From Terriglobales bacterium (GTDB lineage: Bacteria > Acidobacteriota > Terriglobia > Terriglobales > Acidobacteriaceae): a stretch of DNA of 63,007 bases. The notes beneath the pieces are model-generated. The model ran no database searches and was not told where the DNA came from. It was given only the letters and a program-made list of their open reading frames with translations. The stretch spans positions 1-63,007 of the forward strand of contig JASHOU010000035.1 in the NCBI GenBank assembly GCA_030038475.1, in the 5' to 3' direction. Positions 1-8,789 of the stretch are shown piece after piece (position 1 is the first letter of the stretch; each line of letters starts with the position of its first letter). Both the position numbers and the translations under genes were made by a program.

Positions 1-150
1 GGCTGGAAATTCTTTCATCAGGTTCGCCCTTCCCCTGCAAACCAGCGGCTTTATGTAAACGTTGGGCGAAGCCAACCTCCGAATAATGGCGTCGTAAACT
101 GCCGAGTCATAATCACCTTCAACGATGATGCCATAGCTAGTTGCCGACAT
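1..150 (-). CDS. TOPRIM-like (DUF4276-type) protein, N-terminus only
   Basis: Only the first 50 codons lie in the window; the gene runs off the left edge on the minus strand. The ATG at 150 is inside the end of the ATPase gene (14-base overlap) and has GGAG nine bases upstream, so translation is probably coupled. Residues 7-23 read GIIVEGDYDSAVYDAII, with acidic residues E11, D13 and D15 after a hydrophobic strand, and a later RGRANLMKEFP stretch. This matches the start of TOPRIM-fold and DUF4276 proteins, which use such acids to bind metal. In AAA/TOPRIM pairs (OLD-like, PARIS-like) the TOPRIM part is a nuclease. Calling this protein a nuclease is inference, because the remaining catalytic residues are outside the window. 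Confidence 0.6.
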   Translation of the reverse strand, partial: MSATSYGIIVEGDYDSAVYDAIIRRLASPNVYIKPLVCRGRANLMKEFPA

Positions 151-1324
151 CGCTTAGCGCTCCGGTGTAGACGAGGTCGCCTAGGCCAATCTCTTCGTCC
201 TGAAGGAGCTTCCGCAAGTGTGGCTTGTCGCCGGGGCGGCTGCAGACTGTTGCACCGTCTTTCTTCTCGACGAACACGATTTCCTCGAGCTTCATTTTGT
301 CGACGACCACGGGCGAATGCGTCGTCATAACGATCTGCGCTGCCTGGTGCTTTCGCTCCCATTGTTCTTGGGACTGTCTTAGGACTTCCAACAAAGTGTC
401 GATGAGGCCCGGGTGCATATAGTTCTCCAGATCTTCTACACAGTACAAACTCCCAGTTAGCTCAGGCGGGCTAAATATAAGCGACAGGTACGCGATAAAA
501 GCAAGCTCTCCGGCAGACATCTGTGAGAGCGTTACTGGCCGCTTAAGGTCTTTCTCGCGGCTCCGCAGGACCACGGTCGATTGCTGCGTCGGCGAGTTGA
601 AGAGACCCGTAACCTGCGGCAATGCGTCACGCAAAACCTGCTGGATGCGCGCGAAGGAGTCGTCGTAGTATTCAGCCTGAAGACCCAAAAGCCACTGTGA
701 GAGGTTCTCACCGTGCTCACGAAGGTACTTTACTGCCGCAGTCTGATTGGGATCCCGCATGATCGAAGGAACCAGTTCGTAGAAGCGCCACCCTCCGATG
801 CTCGATCGCAGAAAGCTGCCGGCCCATCCGAGGATTTCGAACTCCAAGATGGATCGGGATGAGTCCGGCGTAGACGAAAGCCGTTGTGGCGGATTATTTA
901 TGAAGAATCTTTCCTGACCCACATTCTCGACAAGGTCTCGCGCTGGGAGATTACCTTGCTGAACCCTGAGGGACTCTCTGGCAATGCGGAAGTTGTCGTA
1001 CCTCGGCTCACCTTGGATTATGACTTCGTAATCCCACGTCCATTCGGGGCCATGAGCGTTTGTTGTACCACTGAGTGCTAATTCAATTAACTGTTCGTCA
1101 CCTCCCTTCCATAAAACCTCGCCGAATCCCCCGCGGGCAACGAACGCATTTACAAGGCCCATGCTTCCGGGCGGCGGGAAGGCCATGTCATGGATAAACC
1201 TGAAAAAATCCATGATGTTGCTCTTCCCCGCCATGTTTGCGCCAACTAAGACGTTTCTTTGGCCGAGATCTAGGGTTACACCTCTCAATGACTTAAAGTT
1301 CTTCGCTCTAATCTTTGTCAGCAT
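137..1324 (-). CDS. AAA family ATPase (AAA_21/RecF-like), defence-type
   Basis: A 395-residue SMC/RecF-like ATPase. The N-terminus (MLTKIRAKNFKSLRG) is the usual beta strand plus FKS motif. Walker A is GANMAGKS at residues 28-35. Near residues 270-300 are a signature-like SAGE and a Walker B region, YCVEDLENYMHPG, followed by TTHSP, the H-loop of this family. The ATG at 1324 is preferred because it begins the conserved strand and has GAGG about eight bases upstream; a longer frame starts at 1354. The next gene, TOPRIM-like, overlaps its end by 14 bases. Such ATPases usually sense or move on DNA and control a partner nuclease. The partner and the lack of housekeeping neighbours suggest anti-phage or plasmid defence, which is inference. 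Confidence 0.85.
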   Translation of the reverse strand: MLTKIRAKNFKSLRGVTLDLGQRNVLVGANMAGKSNIMDFFRFIHDMAFPPPGSMGLVNAFVARGGFGEVLWKGGDEQLIELALSGTTNAHGPEWTWDYEVIIQGEPRYDNFRIARESLRVQQGNLPARDLVENVGQERFFINNPPQRLSSTPDSSRSILEFEILGWAGSFLRSSIGGWRFYELVPSIMRDPNQTAAVKYLREHGENLSQWLLGLQAEYYDDSFARIQQVLRDALPQVTGLFNSPTQQSTVVLRSREKDLKRPVTLSQMSAGELAFIAYLSLIFSPPELTGSLYCVEDLENYMHPGLIDTLLEVLRQSQEQWERKHQAAQIVMTTHSPVVVDKMKLEEIVFVEKKDGATVCSRPGDKPHLRKLLQDEEIGLGDLVYTGALSDVGN

Positions 1325-1824
1325 GTCGTTGTCCTCAACTTCGGACGACCGCACATTCCGAACGGAAGGTACTTCCGTCAGGACGATCCGTTCTTAGTCT
1401 GCATTCTACAGCTTGGAAGTGCGCAACTGAACCCGACCCACCTTATACGTATCATCACACCCACCCCGTGCGCGCCATCACAGACCTCAAACTTACCGCC
1501 AGCGACAATGAGAAATTTACCCCGCAATTCGCCGATGTTTCTAGACATAACAACTAGGGGGCATAACCCACTAGTACATATCTAGTCAGTACACACAAAA
1601 ATTACCGAATCTTCTCCAGAAAAAATTTTCGCTCGGAAACAACTTGCGTCAAAATAATCTCCGCTCCGAGATACGACTCGCGTCAATCCGACCGAACTTT
1701 TCAGCCACTACCTCACCAATCCGTTCACACTCGTTTAACAATTCTCCCGTATAGTTCCGCTTCGTCTGAGATCAGTAGTTAGCTCCGTCATTGAACTCAT
1801 TCGTGACCATCGGGAGATTGCAAC
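1325..1824. other. Intergenic region between ATPase and PiT genes
   Basis: About 500 bases without a convincing gene, separating divergent genes. It should hold both promoters, but no strong consensus pair stands out. Two degenerate copies of a 23-25 base direct repeat (CGCTCsGA...GCGTCAA) lie at 1630-1652 and 1662-1686, 32 bases apart. The composition is more AT-rich than the genes around it. A Shine-Dalgarno GGGAG sits before the PiT ATG at 1825. Confidence 0.5.
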
Positions 1825-3465
1825 ATGGCGACCGCACCGAACCCTGAAACCACCGGCAACGAAATGGGATTGATGAGCGTGCCTCTCACCAAGCCCGCGA
1901 TTCACGACAAGCTGAACAGGAGTCCGGGAAAGATCGGGATGTTGGGCTTTGGAGTGGTCCTGATTATCGGAGTGGTTTATTCCGGCTATCACCTGCTCAC
2001 CGACCTCTCGACGGTGCATTCTGGATCGTTTCTGCCTTACGTCCTACTGGGCATCGCGCTGCTGGTCGCGCTTGGATTTGAGTTCGTCAATGGATTTCAC
2101 GATACGGCGAACGCGGTCGCGACGGTGATTTATACCCACTCGCTCGAGCCGCATATTGCGGTCGTCTGGTCCGGTTTCTGGAACTTTCTCGGAGTCTTGA
2201 CTTCGAGCGGCCTCGTCGCGTTCGGAATCATCTCCTTGCTGCCAGTCGAGCTGATTTTGCAGGTTGGAAGCAAGGCCGGTTTTGCCATGGTCTTCGCTCT
2301 CCTGGTCGCAGCGATCATCTGGAATTTGGGAACGTGGTATTTCGGTCTGCCCGCCTCGAGTTCGCACACGCTGATCGGTTCGATCATCGGCGTCGGCATT
2401 GCCAATCAGCTGATGTCTCCGAAGACGGGAACAAGCGGCGTCGATTGGGCGCAAGCGACCAACATTGGCAAGTCGCTGCTGCTATCGCCGCTGGTCGGCT
2501 TTGTCTGCGCCTTTCTGCTGTTGTGGCTGATGAAGGCGGTGATCAAGAATCGCGCGCTGTATGAAGCTCCAGTCGGCACCGAACCGCCTCCATTCTGGGT
2601 GCGCTCGCTGCTCGTGCTCACCTGCACTGGAGTGAGTTTCGCGCACGGCTCGAACGATGGGCAAAAAGGCATGGGACTGATCATGCTGATTCTGGTTGGA
2701 ACCGTGCCCACAGCTTACGCGCTGAACCACGCGATCACGCACAAACAGTCGGACGATTTCATAGCGGTTTCGCAGCAGGCCGCGGGAATTCTCTCGAAGT
2801 ACGTTAGCCCGGATGCGGTGATTTCGGATCCGCGGACCGAAGTGACCGATTACATCAGGACCAAAGACTTCACTCCCAACACGATGCTGGGATTGCGGCA
2901 GTTGGTCAGCGACATCGGGAACGAGACCGTGCTGTTCGGCGAGCTGGCGAAGATTCCCAATGACCGCGTGCGGAACTTCCGCAACGATATGTACGTGGCG
3001 AGCGAAGCGCTGCGGCTGATGAAGAAGAGCGGACAACCGGCAATCACTACGCAGGATTGGCAGGCGTTGGATAACTACAAGAAGCACGTGGATGCTTCGA
3101 CGCGTTTCATTCCTGGATGGGTGAAGGTTGCGGTAGCGATGGCGCTCGGGCTTGGCACGATGATCGGATGGAAGCGGATCGTAGTGACGGTCGGAGAGAA
3201 GATCGGCAAGGAACACCTCACCTATGGTCAAGGCGCTGCGGCCGAGATTACGGCCATGTGCACGATCGGCGCCGCAGACTGGTTTGGATTGCCGGTAAGC
3301 ACGACACATGTGCTGTCGTCAGGTATTGCCGGCACGATGGCAGCGAACGGTTCCGGGCTGCAATGGTCGACCGTGCGCAACTTGGCGCTCGCGTGGGTGT
3401 TGACGCTGCCGGCGTCAATGGTGCTCGCAGGGTTCTTGTTCTGGGGATTCAAGAATCTCTTCTGA
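1825..3465 (+). CDS. pit: PiT family inorganic phosphate transporter
   Basis: A 546-residue inner-membrane transporter that moves phosphate, probably as a metal-phosphate complex with protons or sodium. The duplicated PiT signatures are visible: GFEFVNGFHDTANAVATV near residue 85 and SFAHGSNDGQKGMG near residue 270, each with the GxxDxAN/GSNDGQ core. About ten hydrophobic segments are present, and the long hydrophilic loop (residues about 310-430) is typical of bacterial PiT proteins. A GGGAG ribosome site precedes the ATG. No PhoU-like gene is adjacent, so this is a stand-alone uptake system. The family is clear; ion coupling cannot be read from sequence. Confidence 0.95.
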   Translation: MATAPNPETTGNEMGLMSVPLTKPAIHDKLNRSPGKIGMLGFGVVLIIGVVYSGYHLLTDLSTVHSGSFLPYVLLGIALLVALGFEFVNGFHDTANAVATVIYTHSLEPHIAVVWSGFWNFLGVLTSSGLVAFGIISLLPVELILQVGSKAGFAMVFALLVAAIIWNLGTWYFGLPASSSHTLIGSIIGVGIANQLMSPKTGTSGVDWAQATNIGKSLLLSPLVGFVCAFLLLWLMKAVIKNRALYEAPVGTEPPPFWVRSLLVLTCTGVSFAHGSNDGQKGMGLIMLILVGTVPTAYALNHAITHKQSDDFIAVSQQAAGILSKYVSPDAVISDPRTEVTDYIRTKDFTPNTMLGLRQLVSDIGNETVLFGELAKIPNDRVRNFRNDMYVASEALRLMKKSGQPAITTQDWQALDNYKKHVDASTRFIPGWVKVAVAMALGLGTMIGWKRIVVTVGEKIGKEHLTYGQGAAAEITAMCTIGAADWFGLPVSTTHVLSSGIAGTMAANGSGLQWSTVRNLALAWVLTLPASMVLAGFLFWGFKNLF

Positions 3466-3604
3466 GGCTTCGCGGATCACGCCTCGCGGCCGCGGGACTG
3501 AAGTCCTTCGTCATACTTGTGATGATGCCAATAAGGATCACCGCTCAAGCGCAGCTTTTGGCTCAGCTCGAGCGGGGTTTAAGGCCTGAGTTGAATCGTC
3601 CGTT

Positions 3605-4336
3605 TTAGCGGTCAAACGCAAAGTGGTCGACGCGGTTCTGCTGCCAGCAACTTTCGTTATCCTCGGTGCAGAATGGCTTTTCCTTCCCATAACTAATCGT
3701 CCGGATGCGATCAGCCGAGACTCCCTGCTGAATCAGGGTCTGCTTCAGGGTTTGGGCGCGGTTGGTTCCGAGAGCGATGTTGTACTCCTCGGAGCCGCGA
3801 TCATCGCAATGGCCTTCGACCAGAACCTTGATGCTGGGATGCTGAACCAGGAAGGTTTGGTCGTTGTTGACGGTGGGTGTTTCGTCGGATCGGATGTTGT
3901 ACTTGTCGAAGTCGAAGAACACATCCTTGACGTTGCGCGCGAACAACTCTTCGTCGGTCAGCGAAGGCGCAGCGCTGGCGGTGGTCGGTGTATTCACGGT
4001 GACGCGGGCCGAAGTATCCGTCGAGCCTCCAGGACCTTTGGCAACCAAAGTGTAGGTGATGGATTCGCCAGGTGCGACAGAGCGCGAACCGGATGCGGGC
4101 AGCGTTCCCAGTCCGGCAATCGAGATCTCACTGGCGTTGCTCGTCTGCCATGTCAGGACGCTCGATTGTCCTTGCTGAACGACGCTGGGATTGGCCGCCA
4201 GAGTGGCGGTTGGAGCGGGTTGAGCCGCGGGCGGTGGTGGCAGAACGACTTTGGCCGACTTCTTGGCGCAGCCTACGGTCAATAGCGATGCCAGCGCCAG
4301 CGTGGCGACGAAGACGTAAGTTTTCATGTTTTGCAT
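3605..4336 (-). CDS. pal: Pal-like OmpA-family lipoprotein with Ig-like insert
   Basis: A 243-residue outer-membrane lipoprotein. The signal sequence ends in a lipobox (LTVGC, Cys 23). After a Pro/Ala linker comes an Ig-like beta domain (about residues 45-110: NPSVVQQGQSSVLTWQTSNA and on), then an OmpA/Pal peptidoglycan-binding domain with EGHCDDRGSEEYN and GTNRA, which supply the Asp and Arg that bind meso-diaminopimelate. Classical Pal is about 170 residues without the Ig-like part, so this is an elongated form. No tolQRAB neighbours are in the window, so assignment to the Tol-Pal complex is inference. The ATG at 4336 is preferred because AGGAGG lies 12 bases upstream; MKTYV at 4327 is also possible. 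Confidence 0.85.
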   Translation of the reverse strand: MQNMKTYVFVATLALASLLTVGCAKKSAKVVLPPPPAAQPAPTATLAANPSVVQQGQSSVLTWQTSNASEISIAGLGTLPASGSRSVAPGESITYTLVAKGPGGSTDTSARVTVNTPTTASAAPSLTDEELFARNVKDVFFDFDKYNIRSDETPTVNNDQTFLVQHPSIKVLVEGHCDDRGSEEYNIALGTNRAQTLKQTLIQQGVSADRIRTISYGKEKPFCTEDNESCWQQNRVDHFAFDR

Positions 4337-4565
4337 AATGTGCCTCATCCTCCTCGGATGGAAGAAATGTTTGATTGAATGAAGCAAATGGCTTAAGGAA
4401 TCATCCGATTCAATCGTTGCCGGCGAGACAGCATTGAGAGAACGGCATCCCGAGCGGACTGCGCAGGGTTTCGAGCAATGCGTAGAGCCACGCCGTTTCA
4501 GAGATGTTCGTCGGCCGGATTTAATCGGACTTTCACTCGCCGATTAAGTGCGAGAAAGAGCAGGA

Positions 4566-4853
4566 TCAGCAGCGCAGAATAGCGCTGGATTCGGGCGCGG
4601 TCGGCGATTGAAAGCCGGTTGTCGGGAGCGAAATCCAAAAGAGAATGACGAGCGCAGGAATCAGAGAATACGAGTTCAGTGCGGCCTGCACGATGGCGAT
4701 GCGTAGACGAAGCGCAGCTCGGGCTGCTTGCAAAGCGGTCGCCGGTCCGTGAACTACACAGTACGGCCCCTGCATAGCAGGGAACAGAAAAATCGACAGA
4801 ACGCAGAGAACTGCCAGCAGGGTCAGTTCGCATCCAATGCGGCCAGAAATCAT
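4566..4853 (-). CDS. Small hypothetical membrane protein
   Basis: A 95-residue frame with two hydrophobic stretches (about residues 9-26 and 62-76) joined by an Ala/Arg-rich helical segment. No family was recognised. A TACAAT hexamer lies about 20 bases before the ATG and AGG about eight bases before it, so expression is plausible. A longer frame on the same strand in another phase looks less protein-like. The gene sits alone between the Pal-like gene and DUF971. Confidence is moderate because it rests only on hydrophobic pattern and start context. Confidence 0.45.
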   Translation of the reverse strand: MISGRIGCELTLLAVLCVLSIFLFPAMQGPYCVVHGPATALQAARAALRLRIAIVQAALNSYSLIPALVILFWISLPTTGFQSPTAPESSAILRC

Positions 4854-5021
4854 TGAAGTACCTAAATATTGTAGCGCAGGGAGTGGCTTTTTGGCCGGAA
4901 TTGGCGGTTACTGGTAGTGGGCTACTTTCGTTTTCACAGCGGCGCGAGCAGGATGCCGACCCTCCGGGCGCGGGCTGGTGCGTGCGCGCCACACGGGACT
5001 CCACGTGCGATACTGAGATTT

Positions 5022-5405
5022 ATGGCGCTGCCGGATTTCACGCCGCGGATTGGGAATGATCCTAAGTCGGTGGTGATTCATTTGACTACTGGGGCGGGGA
5101 TGGAGATCGAGTGGAAAGATGGGCACCGATCTCGCTATACGTTTGCGTTTTTGCGGGATGCTTGTCCGTGTGCGCTTTGTGAGGATGAGCGAACAAAAAC
5201 GGGGAGAAAACCGGGCGAACCGGCAAAGCTGACGCCGGGAACGTTGCCGATGTTCAAACCGGCGGTGAAGGCCGTGTCGGCGGAGGCGGTCGGTAGGTAT
5301 GCGCTGAAGTTCTCCTGGAACGATAATCACGACCTGGGGATTTATTCGTGGTTTTATCTGCGGGAAGTGTGTCCGTGCGAGGGGTGCGCTAAGGGCAGGT
5401 CTTAG
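5022..5405 (+). CDS. DUF971 domain protein
   Basis: A 127-residue DUF971 protein (the fold also found at the N-terminus of gamma-butyrobetaine hydroxylases). Visible features are the opening basic/hydrophobic strand, LRDACPCALCEDE with a CxCxxC pattern near residue 45, and a second YLREVCPCEGC near the C-terminus. These Cys clusters suggest iron or zinc binding; stand-alone DUF971 proteins are often linked with Fe-S or respiratory functions, but the exact role is not established. The ATG at 5022 (MALPDFTPRIG) is chosen because the 35 residues encoded upstream do not resemble the family. A GNAT gene follows 31 bases downstream. Confidence 0.8.
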   Translation: MALPDFTPRIGNDPKSVVIHLTTGAGMEIEWKDGHRSRYTFAFLRDACPCALCEDERTKTGRKPGEPAKLTPGTLPMFKPAVKAVSAEAVGRYALKFSWNDNHDLGIYSWFYLREVCPCEGCAKGRS

Positions 5406-5436
5406 GTCTCAGGTCTTCATTCTCAATTCTCAGTTT

Positions 5437-6027
5437 ATGACGATGCGCATTCGGCTGGCGGAGGCTCGCGATATTCCTACGCTGCGTGGGTTGATTGAAG
5501 CGTCGGTACGCGGGTTGCAAGCGGGAGATTATTCGCCGGCGCAATTGGAGGGCGCGCTGCGAAGCGTGTATGGCGTCGATACGCAATTGATTGCGGATGG
5601 AACGTATTTTGCGGCCGAGGAGACGGAAGCTTCGCACGATAAATCGAACGCGCCTTTGTTGGTCGGCTGCGGCGGCTGGAGCAAGCGGAAGACGTTGTTT
5701 GGCGGCGATCAGTTTGCAGCCCGCGAGGATTCGTTGCTCGATCCGGCGACGGATGCGGCGAAGATCAGGGCATTTTTTGTGCATCCGGAGTGGGCGCGGC
5801 GCGGGATTGGCGGAATTATTTTGGAGGCGTGCGAAGCGGCTGCACGAGCCGCAGGATTTAGGCGACTGGAGATGGGAGCGACGCTCACGGGAGTTCCTTT
5901 TTATCGCGCGAAGGGATATGTGGAGTTGGAGCAGGTGGAAGCTCCGTTGGCAAATGGTCTGACGTTGCCGATTGTGCGCATGGGGAAGGACCTCAGTGGC
6001 CAGTTCCCGGTTGCCAGTGGCCAGTGA
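5437..6027 (+). CDS. GNAT family N-acetyltransferase
   Basis: A 196-residue acetyl-CoA dependent N-acetyltransferase. The GNAT core is clear: an opening IRLAEARDIPTLRGLIE, the acetyl-CoA pyrophosphate-binding loop HPEWARRGIGG near residue 128, and FYRAKGYVE near residue 160. The acceptor substrate cannot be told. The last dozen residues (LSGQFPVASGQ) come from a quasi-repeat of CCAGT/GGCCAGTT words that spills into the reading frame, so the native end may have been closer to MGKD. It is probably co-transcribed with the DUF971 gene. Confidence 0.85.
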   Translation: MTMRIRLAEARDIPTLRGLIEASVRGLQAGDYSPAQLEGALRSVYGVDTQLIADGTYFAAEETEASHDKSNAPLLVGCGGWSKRKTLFGGDQFAAREDSLLDPATDAAKIRAFFVHPEWARRGIGGIILEACEAAARAAGFRRLEMGATLTGVPFYRAKGYVELEQVEAPLANGLTLPIVRMGKDLSGQFPVASGQ

Positions 6028-6138
6028 AACGCGCCAAGGCGCTCGTGCATGCTCGGCGTTTACGAGCTACGGGCTGCGAGCTGGGGCAAACCGATTACAA
6101 GCTGCCGAATACGGATCGTTCGAAGATCGAAAACTGCT

Positions 6139-6504
6139 CTACGTCCTGATCGTGTCGAGGTAGCGCTGCAGGACTTTTTCTCCATCTCCTTCGAACTCCA
6201 GGAACATGATGCCGTTGCCGAATTGGGGATGGCGGGTGACGACGCGTCCTCGAACGACGACCGGACTGCCTGCGAGCCACAGAGTGGCTTTGACGCGCGC
6301 GCCGAGCGGCAAGGTCATGATCAGCTGGACGTAGCAACCGCCGCGACTGAGGTCCGTAGTCTCGAGGCGCATGGGCACGTCGTTACCATCCTCGTGAAGT
6401 TCAACTTGCACCTGGACGGTATGGCGAGCGTGACGGCGGCGATCCTGTGCAACTACGTCGGAACCGGAAGGCTGGGGATCGGGCCAATACATACTTGTCT
6501 CCAT
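6139..6504 (-). CDS. PilZ domain protein
   Basis: A 121-residue single-domain PilZ protein, a receptor for cyclic di-GMP. The c-di-GMP binding motif is intact: RRRHAR near residue 22 (RxxxR) and DLSRGGCYV near residue 53 (D/NxSxxG). The rest is the expected beta barrel. It stands alone, so the regulated process is unknown; motility, polysaccharide output or transcription are usual targets. The start shown is the first ATG. An ATG at 6492 has GGAG six bases upstream and may be the true start (MYWPDPQ). It converges with the GNAT gene. Confidence 0.85.
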   Translation of the reverse strand: METSMYWPDPQPSGSDVVAQDRRRHARHTVQVQVELHEDGNDVPMRLETTDLSRGGCYVQLIMTLPLGARVKATLWLAGSPVVVRGRVVTRHPQFGNGIMFLEFEGDGEKVLQRYLDTIRT

Positions 6505-6552
6505 GGCGCAGTTTGCCTGCTGCTTCTTGGCCTGATCATCGGCATGAACGGC

Positions 6553-8616
6553 TCATGGCTTTACACCTAATTCGGAATAGAGTTCAGCAGGGTAATAGAG
6601 AACTCCGTCTTTGACGACGACGGCGGTTTTGCGGATGTTGCTGATGTTCTTGGTGGGGTCGCCGTCGACGAGCGTGAGGTCGGCGAGTTTACCGGGAGTG
6701 ATCGAACCCAGATCTCGATCCATGCTCATGATTCGGGCAGCGTTGAGAGTGGCGTCCTGCAGAACGACATTCGGCGGAATGCCCGCCTGCACGTCTAATT
6801 CGAGTTCGCGATGGAGGGCGAATCCGGCCATATTGTCGGTGCCGTCTTCGATGGAGAGGCCGGAGCGATAGAGAAGACCGGCGAAGTCAATCATCTTTTC
6901 GAAAGACTTTTTGTAGGTGTCGTCCATGCCGGGTGGCGGAGTCATTCCGGCGGTGAGAAGGCCACGGCGGACTTGCGCCGGGAGACGATCGGCGACGGGA
7001 CGGAAGCCGGGGGGGATTTCACCGGGGCGGGCCATGTATTGGTCTTCGAAAACGGTGAGCGTCAGGTCGAGGCGGGTGTGATGCTCCTGTAAGAGCTTGA
7101 TGAAGGATTGCACGGGGGCAGAGTTGAGGTCGAGCGAGGCCGTGACTTCTCCAGGTTTGGTGAGCCGGGCTATGGTGTTAGTGTCCTTGATTTCGGGAAA
7201 GAAGTTGAGGACGAGAAAGTTGATGTGCTGAATCTCGTCGTAGCCGAGTTCAACGCATTGCGAGGCGATCATGTTGGCGGGGATGTGTCCGCTGACCCGG
7301 AGGCCGTTATTGTGGGCTTCGTCGATTATGGCGGGAACGAGCTCGGGTTTGACCGAGCTGTAGATTTTGATCTGCACGTAGCCGAGGCGCTTGTAGTTGT
7401 CGACGGCGGCGCGAGCCTCCGCCTCGGTTGAGACCAGAACCTTGGTGGGACCATGATACGCGTCAGGGCTGTCGATGATACCGGCGAGCACGATACGGGT
7501 GCCGATTTCCTTGCCGTCGATGATGCGCTGGCGGCGGGCCATCAGGGATTCGGTGTCGTTGGCGAGATCGCGAACCGTGGTGACGCCGGCGGCCAAGTTG
7601 AGCAGGCCGTCGTTATCGCCGACGTGAGCGTGCATATCCCAGAGCCCAGGAAGCAACGTTTTGCCGGTGGCGTCGATGACGTCAACGCCATCGGCAACCC
7701 GCCTTCTTCCTTGGTGCCGTTCAACGCTGACAATGCGACTGCCGAGTGTTATGACATCCTGGTTGATAATAAGTTTTCCAGATTCAGCGTCGAAAACGTT
7801 GGCTCCGGCGAGCAGGATGCCTTTGGGCGGATGGTGCGCGAGCCTGGTAGCTAGATCGGCGGAGCGGGACTGTTTGACTTTATTCTGGGCGTCGAGGAGG
7901 GTGTGGATCGACGACTCCCAACCCTCGGGAACGATGGCGCCCCAGGTATCGACGCTGGCAAAGAACTTCCCGGGATCGCCAAGCCAGATATAGGTTGGCG
8001 CGAAATCCAGTCCGCTCACGGCGTAGAGGGAGATGTGTTCTTTGTGTCCAGCAGCTTCGATGTCGAGTTGGGTCATGCGCTGGACGTGTGCCTCGCCTTC
8101 GGGGAGCAGAATAATCTTTCCTCGGTTGTGGAGAGCGGCCTGGGCGAGCAGTGCGATTTCCGACGGCGCGCCGTTGAGAGCCGAATAGTATGCAGGGGCC
8201 GATATTTTCTTCTCGCCTTGTTCGTCGTTGTTCTTCCAGCGGGCAGTGCCGGCATCGAGGGAATAATTTTCGTTGACGGGGGATTTCAAATAATCGTTGC
8301 CGGTGATGGTCTCCGACACAGGGAGACCGTTGGAATCGAGCTTGAGGATGCTGGTGGTTTTGGGGCCGCGTCCACGATCGTTGAATTGAAAAAAGATGTG
8401 GAGGGCGCCGTCGGAGCCGGTCCAGACGGCTTGCTGGCCGGCGAGATTGCCCATGAGAAGGAAGGAATAGTGTTCGGCGCTGGCGGGAATGTCGGATGGC
8501 AGCGCGGGAGCGGCGGGTTCCGCAGGTTGCGACTGGGAGGACGACGTCTGCTGCGACCAGAGAACCGAAGCGAGAAAAATTGGAAATACCAGCACAAATA
8601 TAAATATTTTCTTCAT
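6553..8616 (-). CDS. Exported amidohydrolase family protein
   Basis: A 687-residue secreted or periplasmic metal-dependent hydrolase. Residues 1-21 form a signal peptide. An N-terminal region of about 250 residues of unknown fold precedes a full amidohydrolase domain starting near residue 265 with the imidazolonepropionase-like beta sandwich. Metal ligands are present: LWDMHAHVGD (HxH), IKIYSS (bridging Lys candidate), SGHIPAN and IQHINF (two His), and EDGTDNMAG (Asp). The domain ends with GSITPGKLADLTLVDGDP, the usual return to the sandwich. Prolidase- or carnosinase-like activity is possible, but the substrate is unknown. The gene is divergent from fabZ. Confidence 0.85.
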   Translation of the reverse strand: MKKIFIFVLVFPIFLASVLWSQQTSSSQSQPAEPAAPALPSDIPASAEHYSFLLMGNLAGQQAVWTGSDGALHIFFQFNDRGRGPKTTSILKLDSNGLPVSETITGNDYLKSPVNENYSLDAGTARWKNNDEQGEKKISAPAYYSALNGAPSEIALLAQAALHNRGKIILLPEGEAHVQRMTQLDIEAAGHKEHISLYAVSGLDFAPTYIWLGDPGKFFASVDTWGAIVPEGWESSIHTLLDAQNKVKQSRSADLATRLAHHPPKGILLAGANVFDAESGKLIINQDVITLGSRIVSVERHQGRRRVADGVDVIDATGKTLLPGLWDMHAHVGDNDGLLNLAAGVTTVRDLANDTESLMARRQRIIDGKEIGTRIVLAGIIDSPDAYHGPTKVLVSTEAEARAAVDNYKRLGYVQIKIYSSVKPELVPAIIDEAHNNGLRVSGHIPANMIASQCVELGYDEIQHINFLVLNFFPEIKDTNTIARLTKPGEVTASLDLNSAPVQSFIKLLQEHHTRLDLTLTVFEDQYMARPGEIPPGFRPVADRLPAQVRRGLLTAGMTPPPGMDDTYKKSFEKMIDFAGLLYRSGLSIEDGTDNMAGFALHRELELDVQAGIPPNVVLQDATLNAARIMSMDRDLGSITPGKLADLTLVDGDPTKNISNIRKTAVVVKDGVLYYPAELYSELGVKP

Positions 8617-8650
8617 GAGGACCCTTTCTGGAAGCGGAGCGCGAGGTGAG

Positions 8651-8731
8651 AGGTCAGATTGCGGAGGTCAAAAACCATAGAAGTCAACACAAATTTTGGC
8701 TTCTGCAATCTTAACCTCTGCAATCTGACCT
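8651..8731. repeat. Long inverted repeat between divergent genes
   Basis: Two 18-base arms, AGGTCAGATTGCGGAGGT (8651-8668) and ACCTCTGCAATCTGACCT (8714-8731), are reverse complements except for one base and are separated by 45 bases. A further TCTGCAATCT direct copy sits just left of the second arm. The element lies between the starts of the amidohydrolase and fabZ genes. It belongs to the same style of quasi-repeat seen at many gene ends here. Confidence 0.7.
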
Positions 8732-8789
8732 TTCATTTCTCACTTGTTGTCGTGCGCTACAGTATAATCTTCGCCTTGAACGAAACCCC

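Noticed and set aside
1630-1686. Paired repeats upstream of PiT as a Pho box
   Set aside because: The period is 32 bases, while Pho boxes have 11-base periods and different words.
3623-4285. Long open frame antisense to the Pal-like gene
   Set aside because: It mirrors a real gene with signal peptide, lipobox and OmpA motif; its own translation has no family-like pattern.
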